A stretch of DNA of 64,000 nucleotides, taken from NCBI RefSeq assembly GCF_024808255.1, contig NZ_JANTYS010000028.1:1-64000 (forward strand), in the 5' to 3' direction. Source of the stretch: Mucilaginibacter dorajii (GTDB taxonomy: Bacteria; Bacteroidota; Bacteroidia; Sphingobacteriales; Sphingobacteriaceae). The notes beneath the pieces are model-generated. The model saw nothing but the letters and a program-made list of their open reading frames with translations, had not been told where the DNA came from and ran no database searches. Positions 55,046 to 64,000 of this stretch are shown piece after piece. Position numbers and translations under genes: made by a program. How positions within the stretch are numbered: the stretch's first letter is position 1; each line of letters starts with the position of its first letter.

Positions 55046-56009
55046 GACTTGGCCCTCCTGAAATAATTTTATGCAGCCAGGTGATAAACCGCTGAGGAAA
55101 AAAACTTACGGTATATAATAAATAGTTATCTAACCGAAGTGGGGAAATACCGATAGCCTTAGACACATGCATCCGTGCTTTTTGTGGCTGGAAGTTATTC
55201 AGTAGTAGCTTTTTGCCACACAGCGCATAATAGGAGCCTTTTTTGATCTTATCAGAATATTGTTTTTCGCCAATTTCAATTAAAAGGTCGCTTTCAGTTT
55301 GACTTATGGTTTTGTTTTTAAGTGTGGCATATTTGATATCCCTAAACTTACGCGGCCGCCATTTTTCATCAATAGTGATCGACTCGGGGTTAAGCCTTAC
55401 CTTAATAAGTGGTAACGATAGGTTGCAGGCTTTTTGATCTTTAAGGATATTTACCCATAAAAAATGATCTTCGTAGGTATAGGCCTGCTCATTGTAACCA
55501 CCCTTACGAATGATAAGGTCCCGTTTATAAAATACTGATGAATGTATAAACGGACAAACAGAGTATTTAAGCAATTGGATTTCGTCGTTATCGAACGCGG
55601 GCGGTTTATGGGTAAACAAAAAGTGTCCGTCCATATCAATGTAATCTGCCGCCGAGCCGATAATACTAAACTCAGGATTGGCAAGCATAAAACCATATTG
55701 CAGTTCAAGCCGTTCAGTATGGCATATATCATCGGCATCAAACCTGGCTATATGTGGCGCTCTGGCATATTTTAAACCTTTGTTTAAAGCAGTAGCCACA
55801 CCTTTATTATCCTGGTATATTAATACAATGCGTGGGTCGTTAAAAGACCGGATCACTTCTACTGTATTATCTGTTGATCCATCGTTTACAATTAGTAACT
55901 CAAAATCTGTAAAAGTTTGGTTTAATACAGATCTGATTGCATCGCCGATGTATTTACCGGCATTGTAGGCCGGCATCAAAACCGTTATCTGTGGAATGTC
56001 AAAATCCAT
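55038..56009 (-). CDS. GT2 family glycosyltransferase
   Basis: 323 aa from the ATG at 56009, chosen because it leaves the usual short lead before ITVLMPAYNAGKYIGDA. An ATG at 56033 and a TTG at 56066 are alternatives. The nucleotide-sugar/metal motif is FDADD (Asp91, Asp93, Asp94), after VNDGSTD. GT-A fold inverting transferase. The start overlaps the end of the upstream polymerase-like gene by 11 bp. Confidence 0.88.
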   Translation of the reverse strand: MDFDIPQITVLMPAYNAGKYIGDAIRSVLNQTFTDFELLIVNDGSTDNTVEVIRSFNDPRIVLIYQDNKGVATALNKGLKYARAPHIARFDADDICHTERLELQYGFMLANPEFSIIGSAADYIDMDGHFLFTHKPPAFDNDEIQLLKYSVCPFIHSSVFYKRDLIIRKGGYNEQAYTYEDHFLWVNILKDQKACNLSLPLIKVRLNPESITIDEKWRPRKFRDIKYATLKNKTISQTESDLLIEIGEKQYSDKIKKGSYYALCGKKLLLNNFQPQKARMHVSKAIGISPLRLDNYLLYTVSFFPQRFITWLHKIISGGPSHD

Positions 56010-57651
56010 TTGGCAACGGTTTAAGGGGTTCATTTTCTTTGATGTTAAGCAGTAACAGCAATTCAAAAAATATCATTACCGATAATTGCTCAAACCAATA
56101 CTCTATAAAAAAAGCTGCCAGCATCACCAGCAAAATTGGCAAGCCGTAAGTTAACGCCTTATAATGCCTTGCAAAAAAGCCCAGGTAATAAACTGCAAAT
56201 GCAAATAGTCCAACAAGACCATATTCTGCCAATAATTGATCATATACCGAATATGGGCTGTTAGTTAGCGAATGAAAGCCAGACCTTTTACTGAAAAAAT
56301 TAAGGTACAGATCAAGGTGATTCACTAAAAAAGGATGATCTATATAAACAAATTGACGCGGATATCCACCCGCAAAACCAAGCCCTGTGGCACGGAAAGC
56401 AAGCTTTGACGAAAAATTACCCATGCCCAGTCCCGTTGCTACGCGGCTCAAGTGCTCTTTTAAAAAAGATGCAGTTTGTATTAAGCCGGTAACCTTACCT
56501 GGTAATGCAGGTACGTCATTGGGCTTCCCGGATATCGGCAATTCGTGTTTATGATTTTCGATGAAATCAATTAAGGGCTTTTGTTCGTCAGGGGTTTCGG
56601 TACTGCTTTGAAAAGATGCCGAATTAATATCATCGCCCTTGATTTCAAAATGGCCCGATTCTGTTTTGTAAATTCCTTTTGCAGGGTCAATTTCTCCGTG
56701 GGGATGATTAACAACGTACATGCTGTCAATAAATATCATCGCCTTTTTTTGCCGGCGCTCTTCAAAGTTTAAAATACTGTCAGGGCGATATGTTAATGGC
56801 AAGGGGTTTATAATCGGATGTTTATTGGGATATAGCTCCTTATGAAATAAATGAGCTATAGTTTCACCTGCGTATTTATTGTTTTGGGGCGATATTTTGG
56901 CCATGAATATGGCCAGGAACACAATGCAAATTACCACCAGGCTTTTTTGATACCGATTGGTTTTAAAAGCGAATAATAGTAATAATGTAAATATCACAAC
57001 AATGTTCAGGAAGTTGCTCCCGGTAAGCAACAGGGTTGCCATACAAACCAAAAGCATTGGGGCATTTTTGCGGGTAAGAAAGTAGATAACCCCAAAAGCA
57101 TTTAACAGGGCATTAGTAATTGAGGTATCAAAGGTAATTCCTTTTACATAGTCGCCTGTACCAATAAAATATTTTTGAAACAGTCCCTGGTAAGTATATG
57201 GGTTAATAGCGTGGGTTTCTAAAAATATCACAAATAGGTTTCCTAATGAAAAAACGGCGTTTATTATAAAAAAAACAAGGATGGTTTGGTGAATAATGGC
57301 GGGTTCGTTTTTTTCGACAGTAAGCTTTACCTGGTGTATGGCCAGGATACACAAAGCCCAGAAAACAATGCCTGTTAATAATAGAACCGTGTAATTAACG
57401 TCTGTGTAATTTTTGCCAATGAGCCAGTTAAAAACCGCGATGAGGATCATGAGCGGATAGAAAAGTGGCAACCGCGAGTTTTTTAAACTGAACCCAAACT
57501 TAAAATTGGATTGAACCAATGTGAAAAGGATGATAACGGGAATCTTGATCTCCAGCTTTACATTTAAAAACAAAAGCAAAAATGTAAGGAGTTTTAGATC
57601 TACTTTGCTTTTGATTTGATTATAGTAAAAAATCACCTTGCTGGTCAACAT
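55999..57651 (-). CDS. Large polytopic Wzy-like polymerase candidate
   Basis: 550 aa. About ten membrane helices in the first 270 and last 110 residues surround a very large hydrophilic loop (about 265-470) rich in Pro, Asp and Asn. The layout matches O-antigen polymerase/ligase-type proteins, in which the big periplasmic loop carries catalysis, but I see no diagnostic motif. Probably the chain polymerase of the operon. A 79-bp gap separates it from the flippase gene. Confidence 0.7.
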   Translation of the reverse strand: MLTSKVIFYYNQIKSKVDLKLLTFLLLFLNVKLEIKIPVIILFTLVQSNFKFGFSLKNSRLPLFYPLMILIAVFNWLIGKNYTDVNYTVLLLTGIVFWALCILAIHQVKLTVEKNEPAIIHQTILVFFIINAVFSLGNLFVIFLETHAINPYTYQGLFQKYFIGTGDYVKGITFDTSITNALLNAFGVIYFLTRKNAPMLLVCMATLLLTGSNFLNIVVIFTLLLLFAFKTNRYQKSLVVICIVFLAIFMAKISPQNNKYAGETIAHLFHKELYPNKHPIINPLPLTYRPDSILNFEERRQKKAMIFIDSMYVVNHPHGEIDPAKGIYKTESGHFEIKGDDINSASFQSSTETPDEQKPLIDFIENHKHELPISGKPNDVPALPGKVTGLIQTASFLKEHLSRVATGLGMGNFSSKLAFRATGLGFAGGYPRQFVYIDHPFLVNHLDLYLNFFSKRSGFHSLTNSPYSVYDQLLAEYGLVGLFAFAVYYLGFFARHYKALTYGLPILLVMLAAFFIEYWFEQLSVMIFFELLLLLNIKENEPLKPLPNGF

Positions 57652-57730
57652 TATCCGGGGTTTTTCTTTATAGTCACTACGGCCTGAAAAACGGATTGGT
57701 TGCCTGTGCAGGAGTTGCGCCGATACTATT

Positions 57731-59152
57731 TTACCAATTAAAAAGACAGATGATGCCTTTACGGTCGCTCCGTTTGATTTGGGCGGTTATCAGCAAAAAA
57801 GCGAAATAAAGAATAACTGAGCTAATGGCAGCTATCCATGTATTTTGAAAGAGGAACTTTGTTAAAAAGCCACTTACTAAGGCACATGCTGTACAAATAA
57901 ACAATGTTAACATACTGCCTTTAAGCGCTTCGAGATTGTTTTTTGAAATATAAAACGTCGCCTGTACCAAACAAGCGGCCAGAAAGGAAATTGCCGCGCC
58001 TTCATTTTTAAAAAACGGAATAAGCACAATATCACCTACTACATTTACCGTAAAAGTGATCACAAATGAGCGGAAGATCATTTTTAACTGATTTTGAACA
58101 AAAAAGATTGTCCACAAAAAATTATTGAGATACAGGAAAGGCAAACATAGCGAGAGGATAAATATCACATTAGTGTTAACGGCACCGTATTTACCATGGG
58201 TGACCAGATCGACAACCGGGTTCCAGCATATGTTTAACAATAAACCCGTTAAAGCAGCTATAATTAGTTCAAACCTCACTAATAACTTAATATCAACCTC
58301 TTTATGTCCGTCGTTTTTAAATAAGCGGGTAAAACGAGGGATAAGGATGGGGGCAATGGCAAGCAAAGGAAGCGTTGAGATTTCAAAGATCTTATAAGCA
58401 AAACTATATTCGGCCAATTTTACTGCTGATAGTATAAGGCCAATAAACAGCCAATCAAACCTTGCTAACGCCGAGGTAATAAGTACAACACCAACTTGTG
58501 GTAATGATTGCTTAAGCAATTCAACATAAGCTATTTTATTCCACCGGGGCATTATCGGCACCGACACATATCGCCTGAATAATAAAACACAAACCATTAA
58601 TTCCAACGCATCACCACCAATAAAAATCCAAATGATGTTCTGGATACTTAAAACATGAAGTAATGCCAATACCACCAAGCTTAATCCCCGCACTATATTG
58701 GATGTAACTAACATGTAGGAGAGAAGCTTAAATCGTTCTAACCCGCTGGTAACCTGCTTTAGGGGTGTTGATAGAAATATCATTAGCTTACCGGCGCCAA
58801 TTAATAAAACAAGCGTGTACACCTGATCATTGCTCACCAATATCAGCCCGCCCAACAGCAGGATGCTATAAAACAATACGCCGGTTAAAACCACATGGAA
58901 GGCATATACGGATAAAACAGACTTCGCGTCTTCGCCATCGGCCACCTTTTTGATAACAACCTGGTCTATTCCGAAGGAGAGAATATTGAAAGCTGATAGG
59001 AGTATAGCAAGGGCGAGGTTTAACTGCCCGAACGTATTTTTATCAAGTCCAACTGAGAGAACGTAAAAAATGAGAACACCAAATAGCTGGTTAATTACAA
59101 GTTGAAGTGTGTTTGCCGATAAGTTATAAGCCAGCTTTTTTTTCATGACCAA
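57731..59152 (-). CDS. Wzx-type polysaccharide flippase (MATE/MOP superfamily)
   Basis: 473 aa with 12-14 predicted membrane helices and the family opening LAYNLSANTLQLVINQLFGV, followed by ALAILLSAFNILSFGIDQVV. It would flip undecaprenyl-linked repeat units across the inner membrane. The second methionine (MKKKLAYN) is an alternative start two codons in. It lies 9 bp after the first glycosyltransferase gene of the operon. Confidence 0.9.
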   Translation of the reverse strand: MVMKKKLAYNLSANTLQLVINQLFGVLIFYVLSVGLDKNTFGQLNLALAILLSAFNILSFGIDQVVIKKVADGEDAKSVLSVYAFHVVLTGVLFYSILLLGGLILVSNDQVYTLVLLIGAGKLMIFLSTPLKQVTSGLERFKLLSYMLVTSNIVRGLSLVVLALLHVLSIQNIIWIFIGGDALELMVCVLLFRRYVSVPIMPRWNKIAYVELLKQSLPQVGVVLITSALARFDWLFIGLILSAVKLAEYSFAYKIFEISTLPLLAIAPILIPRFTRLFKNDGHKEVDIKLLVRFELIIAALTGLLLNICWNPVVDLVTHGKYGAVNTNVIFILSLCLPFLYLNNFLWTIFFVQNQLKMIFRSFVITFTVNVVGDIVLIPFFKNEGAAISFLAACLVQATFYISKNNLEALKGSMLTLFICTACALVSGFLTKFLFQNTWIAAISSVILYFAFLLITAQIKRSDRKGIICLFNW

Positions 59153-59161
59153 TGCATGGGT

Positions 59162-59992
59162 TTATTTAGCCCGCGCGTTGGCATTAAATTCATAGGCCAT
59201 AACAGGTGGTAAGTCATGTTGGTACAATTGTTTTTGTTTGGCGGTTTGCGCGGCTTTACTAAGGTAATGATATTTTAGCCATGTATTTTTAAATGCCATT
59301 TTAGCGATGGCAAACCCTGCTTTGCCGTCTAAAAAACCCAACAAAAACACATATACTTTTACAAAGTGAAATGAGGGGGCCAGGTAAAGCTTTGTAAAAT
59401 GAGCTTTTTTGCCGTTTTTAAGATATTTTATGGCGCTGAGTTGCGCATAGTGCATTATTTTGGTTTCAAGTTCCTGTTCGTTTTTTGCTGAATAATGATG
59501 AAGGTATCCAGCCAGTTTTTGAACGGCAACCTTCTTTGGTAAAATTAAAGTCTCGTGAACAGGGGTTTCTGTCCACCGTACATGAATACGGTTGAATAAA
59601 CGAATATGATGATCGCGGCCCCAGTTGCCGAAACGAATGAGTTTATTACCCAAATAAGCTTTAAAAGGAATATCGAAAACTGTTTTATCGTTACCGGGCT
59701 TAAGTACTGCTATCGCCTTCAATAAAGCCTCATCAGGTATTTCATCGCCATCTACACTCAGGATCCAATTATTCTTTGCCAATTGAACCCCTTTATTTTT
59801 ATTAGCCCCATAACCGCTCCAGTTCTTTTTATACACCCGGCAACCGTAATTAGTGGCTATATTAATGGTTTGGTCTGTGCTGTCGTTATCAATTATAATG
59901 ATATCATTGCTGATCTCTTTAAGCATCGGTATACTTTGCTCAAGTATTGGTGCCTCGTTTTTTGTAATTATAACAACAGAAATGGGTATCAT
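59162..59992 (-). CDS. GT2 glycosyltransferase, WaaE/KdtX-like
   Basis: 276 aa and first gene of the exopolysaccharide operon. Opening ISVVIITKNEAPILEQSIP, then IIDNDSTD and the metal-binding DGDE (Asp81, Asp83). The later GRDHHIRLFNR and WTETPVHETL motifs are typical of the KdtX/WaaE group that adds glucose to LPS-core-like acceptors. No -7 box is obvious upstream; the gap to the divergent 2OG-oxygenase gene is 186 bp. Confidence 0.9.
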   Translation of the reverse strand: MIPISVVIITKNEAPILEQSIPMLKEISNDIIIIDNDSTDQTINIATNYGCRVYKKNWSGYGANKNKGVQLAKNNWILSVDGDEIPDEALLKAIAVLKPGNDKTVFDIPFKAYLGNKLIRFGNWGRDHHIRLFNRIHVRWTETPVHETLILPKKVAVQKLAGYLHHYSAKNEQELETKIMHYAQLSAIKYLKNGKKAHFTKLYLAPSFHFVKVYVFLLGFLDGKAGFAIAKMAFKNTWLKYHYLSKAAQTAKQKQLYQHDLPPVMAYEFNANARAK

Positions 59993-60178
59993 GCAGCTGT
60001 ATATTTATTTGTGCCTAAATGCCGATGACAGTGGCATCTATTCATATATCGTTTGTTTAGGGCAAAGGGTTGCCCCGATAATGAAAACTTATTTATTTAG
60101 ATACCGATACCGCGCCTTAAAATGTTATCTTTAACAACGTGCCGGTATTTTGTCGGATAACACGTTTATCCACCTTTT

Positions 60179-60775
60179 TTGGAAGATTCCTTTGATTGCC
60201 TTATTGACAGCTATATAAACGATAAGGTAGGCATAGCCAATCACTTTTTGAGTGATGCTTTGGCTGCAGATTTAAAACAAAACCTAATTTCTCTCATTCA
60301 GCAAAAAGCTTTATTATCCGCCGGAACCGGGAATGACAGTACTGTAGCCCACGATAAAAAAATAAGGGGCGACCATATTTACTGGCTCGACCGCAGCCAT
60401 AATACCGTTTGTGAGAATGTTTTTTTTACCTTGATGGATAGTTTTGTAAATTATCTTAATCAAACCTGTTATACAGGTATTACAGGTTATGAATTTCATT
60501 ATACTTTGTATGAAAAAGGTGCCTTTTATAAAAAGCACCTCGATCAGTTTAAGAATAATGATAGCCGTAAATATTCGATGATCATGTATTTGAACACCGA
60601 TTGGCAGAAAGCCGATGGCGGCGAGTTACGGATCCACCACGCCAGCCATCAGCAAGATGTGAGTCCGGAAAATGGTAAAACGGTATTTTTTAATAGCAGT
60701 GAACTGATGCACGAGGTTTTATGTACGCAAAAAACCAGAATGAGCGTTACCGGCTGGTTAAAAGTAGGTAACTGA
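60179..60775 (+). CDS. 2OG-Fe(II) dioxygenase (prolyl-4-hydroxylase-like)
   Basis: 198 aa. Iron ligands appear as HLD (in YKKHLDQF) and a distal His in SSELMHEVL; the 2-oxoglutarate-binding Arg is in TRMSVTGW. The start is a TTG at 60179: an in-frame stop at 60158-60160 excludes longer products and no ATG occurs before the conserved LIDSYI region, so TTG is needed. It hydroxylates an unknown protein or small-molecule substrate. It ends 5 bp from the convergent beta-barrel gene. Confidence 0.87.
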   Translation: MEDSFDCLIDSYINDKVGIANHFLSDALAADLKQNLISLIQQKALLSAGTGNDSTVAHDKKIRGDHIYWLDRSHNTVCENVFFTLMDSFVNYLNQTCYTGITGYEFHYTLYEKGAFYKKHLDQFKNNDSRKYSMIMYLNTDWQKADGGELRIHHASHQQDVSPENGKTVFFNSSELMHEVLCTQKTRMSVTGWLKVGN

Positions 60776-60780
60776 GCTTA

Positions 60781-62121
60781 TCATTTGGCGCCAAATGCCG
60801 AGCCAATATTCCAGTTTATACCTAATGCTACACCTGTCGATTTAAGATCGACCTTACCATTGCCAATTCCCGTGAGTGGTAATTTCATGTAAGGTTGCAC
60901 TACAGCGCTAAACCTTGAATTTATTCTGCGCTGATAGTTTGCATTAATATTGAGTACACCAAACAGGTGCTTATTTTGATTTTTTATCTCGATATATTTA
61001 GGGTCAAGGCCGCTATCCTGGGTATAATCATATCGGTAATTTTCCCTCAGCATAAAGTAGGATGATACGCCGGAGCCTAAAGATATAGCATTATTACCCT
61101 TTGAATACACCTGGTAGCTTACGTTTAAAGGAATATCAAGCACCTTACAATTAGCCTGAATATTGGTAGTATATACAGATTGCGGATATGCAGATGAATA
61201 GCTGCCGGGACTCGTAGAATATGGCTTAATTGCATAAGCGGCCCCTGTACTTACTGTAAGCTTCCTGGTTAGTTTTAAAGAAAGCTGAACTCCATAATTT
61301 GTACCTGTTTGGCTGTGGCCAAAAGAATTTACCGCATTAGCATCGGAAGCAGCAAGCACACTTATAGAAAACTGCGGCCTGTTTTTAATAACAGCTGTTT
61401 TAACAGCCAGCATTTGTTTTTTCTCCTGTGCAGTTAGCTGATCGGTTACTGTATCAGGAGGTGTGGTGTTAGCAGCTATGTTATTTTGTACTTTACTCCC
61501 CACGTTATCAACCCCGGGTTTATTTTTATTGCCAACGGTATCAACTATAGCGGCAATCAATGGCAGTACTTTATTATTGTTTACAGGACTATTGTCAGCA
61601 GGTTTATTTTCACCATTATCAGAAGCCCTAACCTTTAGCCCGTGTTGATCTGTTGATGGTAAACCACTGTACGGTGTATTCACAGCATACTGTTGTTTAG
61701 TTAAACCCGATGTTGTTGATGAACCTTGTGCACTGTTGCTGCTATTTTGCGCGGGCGTGTTTCCCAGGCTGTCACTATTAACAGGCAATTGCGCAGCAGG
61801 GGTGTTGGCAGATTTTACGGGCTGGATTTTATCCTTGGCCGATTGACCTTTTGTGTTTTTGCTGTTTAAGTTAGTATTTGTTGGGTCTATCTTATTATTA
61901 TTATCAGTATAAAAATATAAGCCTATGGCAAGCAATAACAAGGCTGCAATGCCGGCTGCAAAATACACAATACGGAATACACCTGCTTTTCTATTGGATT
62001 TTTTATCCAGCAGTTGCTCCATAGATGCCCAATCCTCCTCACGAAAAGCAATATGATCCTCAGCGCCGGATATCCCGTCCCTGAATAATTGATCCAACTT
62101 ATTTTCGCTCTTCTCTTTCAT
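60781..62121 (-). CDS. Membrane-anchored protein with C-terminal outer-membrane beta-barrel-like domain
   Basis: 446 aa. N-terminal cytosolic segment (1-48), one membrane helix (about 50-68: FRIVYFAAGIAALLLLAIGL), a Ser/Asn/Thr/Pro-rich linker (about 75-250), then a porin-like beta-rich domain (about 250-440). It follows an ECF sigma gene with a 4-bp ATGA overlap, so it occupies the anti-sigma position, but no zinc motif is visible. Anti-sigma action is inferred from position only. A known layout in Bacteroidota, with unresolved topology because one helix and a barrel cannot share a membrane. Confidence 0.72.
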   Translation of the reverse strand: MKEKSENKLDQLFRDGISGAEDHIAFREEDWASMEQLLDKKSNRKAGVFRIVYFAAGIAALLLLAIGLYFYTDNNNKIDPTNTNLNSKNTKGQSAKDKIQPVKSANTPAAQLPVNSDSLGNTPAQNSSNSAQGSSTTSGLTKQQYAVNTPYSGLPSTDQHGLKVRASDNGENKPADNSPVNNNKVLPLIAAIVDTVGNKNKPGVDNVGSKVQNNIAANTTPPDTVTDQLTAQEKKQMLAVKTAVIKNRPQFSISVLAASDANAVNSFGHSQTGTNYGVQLSLKLTRKLTVSTGAAYAIKPYSTSPGSYSSAYPQSVYTTNIQANCKVLDIPLNVSYQVYSKGNNAISLGSGVSSYFMLRENYRYDYTQDSGLDPKYIEIKNQNKHLFGVLNINANYQRRINSRFSAVVQPYMKLPLTGIGNGKVDLKSTGVALGINWNIGSAFGAK

Positions 62122-62750
62122 TTCATTATTAATTCAATCAAAACCGATATGCTTATGCTTATAGCACCTATAGCTACTATGGTATGCTGCGCATTTCCGG
62201 CGCTTGTATCCGGAAGCCGCCCGGAATTGATCACCATGTTTTTTAATTTTTCTCTTGCTTTAAACAGGTTAGATTTTGAAGTTCCTGTACTGATGCCCAA
62301 TTTAGTGGCTATTTCCTCGTGCGAAAAACCTTCTATCGCAAAAAGGTTAAACACCGTTCGGTACGCATTTGGTAACTGCTGCACCATTGCAATAAGATCA
62401 TCGTAGTTCAGCTTTTGATCGGGTAACTCATTGTGCCCTATATCTTCGGCGGCGTCAAGGTCGTCATTAAGAGAAAGTTTTAAATTACTCCTGTAATAGT
62501 CAACAGAAGTATTCATCATAATGCGCCCAACCCAGGCAATAAACGGCCTGCTGGTATCATATTTTTGCAGGTTGGTAAACACCTTTAAAAAACCCTGATT
62601 CATGATCTCGGCAGCTTCATAACGATTACCGGCATACCGCAAACATATGCTCATAGCAAAACCATAAAACGCTTTGTAAAGCATCTTCTGGTCTTTTCGG
62701 CTATGATTTAAACAGCCCGCAATTAACTGTTGTAGTTCTGCTTCTCCCAT
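62118..62750 (-). CDS. ECF-type RNA polymerase sigma factor with C-terminal hydrophobic tail
   Basis: 210 aa. Sigma region 2 (about 25-90: ICLRYAGNRYEAAEIMNQGF) and region 4 (about 115-170: LPNAYRTVFNLFAIEGFSHE, then EIATKLGISTGTSKSNLF) are clear. Unusually it ends with a hydrophobic stretch of about 20 residues (TIVAIGAISISISVLIELIM), suggesting membrane attachment. It would direct transcription of a small regulon under surface-signal control. It is upstream of, and overlaps, the beta-barrel gene. Confidence 0.92.
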   Translation of the reverse strand: MGEAELQQLIAGCLNHSRKDQKMLYKAFYGFAMSICLRYAGNRYEAAEIMNQGFLKVFTNLQKYDTSRPFIAWVGRIMMNTSVDYYRSNLKLSLNDDLDAAEDIGHNELPDQKLNYDDLIAMVQQLPNAYRTVFNLFAIEGFSHEEIATKLGISTGTSKSNLFKAREKLKNMVINSGRLPDTSAGNAQHTIVAIGAISISISVLIELIMK

Positions 62751-62957
62751 ATAGGTGGGTTAGTATGCCAGTTTTGTTCCTTATTTGCATTTAACACGAA
62801 AAACATTTGCCAAAGGTTGCCTTTATAATTGATTTATTTTTAATGTTTTCAAAAACTCGCAATAAACAAGAAATATTGAGAAAAAATTAAGCAAATCTTG
62901 AAGCTTTTTCAGCAAGAAAAAATTAAATAAAAAACAAAAACTTGATAAAGGACAAAT

Positions 62958-63404
62958 TTAGTTGCTATCCGACTTCAAATCAACCATCGTCCAGTTGTCT
63001 TGTACCGCTTTGGGGCCGCCGTTGTATTTTAGGGTGATCTGAAAATTTGTTTTTATCTTTTCACCTTTTTCGTCAACAGATGTAACATACGACTTGATCA
63101 CAAACACAGAATCGGATTTTTTTGCAAATTGGTAATGATCCTCGGCAAACACCAATTTGCCAGATCTTAGTGTGGGTGATACATACTGCTTTGCTACCTG
63201 GTAAGCATCATCGCTACCTGGAAACGAATTAAATGAAAAGGTATCCGACCTACCTCCAGAAGTGGCAAATTTTACAATTACCATTATAAAAATAATGCCG
63301 ATAACAACCAAAATCCAAACGCCTGCCATAGCTGTTTTTCTTTTATGCTGCTTGTCTTTTAAATAAGATTGAGGCGGTTTGCTTTTAGGATAGATCTTCT
63401 CCAT
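62958..63404 (-). CDS. Small single-helix membrane protein, unknown function
   Basis: 148 aa. A basic N-terminus (about 1-25) precedes one membrane helix (MAGVWILVVIGIIFIMVIVKF, split about 26-46), followed by a soluble domain of about 100 residues predicted to face the periplasm, with alternating strands (TLRSGKLVFAEDHYQFAKK). I do not recognise the family. A 160-bp gap separates it from the SpmB-like gene; the AT-rich gap before the sigma gene (62751-62957) has no clear promoter. Confidence 0.65.
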   Translation of the reverse strand: MEKIYPKSKPPQSYLKDKQHKRKTAMAGVWILVVIGIIFIMVIVKFATSGGRSDTFSFNSFPGSDDAYQVAKQYVSPTLRSGKLVFAEDHYQFAKKSDSVFVIKSYVTSVDEKGEKIKTNFQITLKYNGGPKAVQDNWTMVDLKSDSN

Positions 63405-63564
63405 CTATTCAGGTTAAATAACGTATAAATATAGCAGATACAAATTCAAAACGCATAGTTGTATCGTTGCCTTTAGACGGAAAACCGAATAAAATAGTTT
63501 CAAAAAAATAAAACATGTTTACACGCGATTGGCGGGAGTAGTTTAACTATCAAAAAGCTTTGAA

Positions 63565-64000
63565 CTATCCAAAAAACAGGTAGGCTATAAAGATAGCTGC
63601 AACAATACCGGCAGCATCGGCAATTAAGCCTGCAGGAATGGCGTATCGGGATCTTTTAATGCCAACTGTACCAAAATATAACGCAACAATATAAAACGTG
63701 GTATCGGCAGAGCCATTGAAAATGCTGCCAAGCCTGCCGGCAAAACTATCCGGGCCAAAATGCTTCATCACATCTATCATCATGGCCTTTGATCCCGAAC
63801 CACTCAGTGGCTTCATATAAGCTACGGGCATAGCGTCTACAAAGCGGGTATCCAGGCTTGCCTTGGTGCAAACCCAGCGCAGGCCCTCATTCATATAATC
63901 TAACGCGCCGCAGCTGCGAAAAACGCTGATGCCAACCAACATGGCAACCAGGTAGGGGATGATCTTAACCGAAGTTTCGAAACCGCTTTTAGCGCCTTCA
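63565..64000 (-). CDS. SpmB-like nucleoside-recognition membrane protein (partial, 5' end outside window)
   Basis: The frame is open to the window edge: codons before the internal Met at 63942 encode EGAKSGFETSVKIIPYLVA, so the gene is truncated here rather than starting at that Met. The visible part continues MLVGISVFRSCGALD, PLSGSGSKAMMIDVM and GSADTTFYIVALYFG, hallmarks of SpmB/nucleoside-recognition proteins. The family is a set of membrane proteins of uncertain transport role. The C-terminus AGIVAAIFIAYLFFG is intact. The remaining upstream portion may include a fused SpmA part. Confidence 0.87.
   Translation of the reverse strand, partial: EGAKSGFETSVKIIPYLVAMLVGISVFRSCGALDYMNEGLRWVCTKASLDTRFVDAMPVAYMKPLSGSGSKAMMIDVMKHFGPDSFAGRLGSIFNGSADTTFYIVALYFGTVGIKRSRYAIPAGLIADAAGIVAAIFIAYLFFG

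Noticed and set aside
60783..60796. 14-bp perfect palindrome ATTTGGCGCCAAAT
   Set aside because: It mostly encodes the C-terminal FGAK and stop of the beta-barrel gene, so a regulatory reading is not needed.

Overview
The window looks like a chromosomal segment of a Bacteroidota species in the Sphingobacteriaceae, most likely Mucilaginibacter or a close relative (inferred from gene content). Support comes from Bacteroidota-type -7 boxes (TAnnTTTG) before many genes, FtsX/MacB permease arrays, Reg_prop/Y_Y_Y sensor kinases, a GH18, a GH106, DUF1080 proteins, a CydAB-type oxidase and a large exopolysaccharide cluster. No rRNA, tRNA, CRISPR or prophage was seen.

Layout. 1-12.7 kb: five tandem, same-strand paralogous ABC permeases with palindromic repeats between them. 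12.8-15.2 kb: chitinase plus a NagX-like membrane acyltransferase (amino-sugar theme). 15.5-22.5 kb: an orphan propeller sensor kinase, a decayed gene fragment in an AT-rich stretch, and a TonB-dependent receptor. 22.6-27.5 kb: AraC regulator, methyltransferase, DUF92 membrane protein, MtfA-like peptidase, metallo-hydrolase and a DUF480 protein. 27.5-31.8 kb: a large hybrid sensor kinase. 32.1-36.6 kb: a MITE-like element, VF530-type protein, degenerate DEAD-box protein, TruA, CDGSH protein and aldo/keto reductase. 37.0-39.8 kb: Tat-type Gfo/Idh/MocA oxidoreductase with a double DUF1080 protein, a pair that fits 3-keto-glycoside processing. 39.9-43.5 kb: GntR-type regulator and cydAB. 43.8-50.2 kb: GH106-type glycosidase, AraC regulator, acetyltransferases and a HAD phosphatase. 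50.6-60.0 kb: an eight-gene exopolysaccharide operon. 60.2-64.0 kb: 2OG oxygenase, ECF sigma factor with a beta-barrel partner, a small membrane protein and a truncated SpmB-type protein.

The most unusual signal lies between the genes. A family of G+C-rich hairpin repeats in short and long forms sits directly on, or within a few bases of, the stop codons of seven genes. It often forms head-to-head inverted pairs, and in two cases it supplies the last codons and the stop. One copy is split at its hairpin apex by a 252-bp MITE-like element with 24-bp terminal inverted repeats and a 5-bp target duplication. Separately, at least eight intergenic sites carry imperfect tandem arrays of 7-8-bp units, each site with its own unit. 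Those between the permease genes are folded into long inverted repeats.
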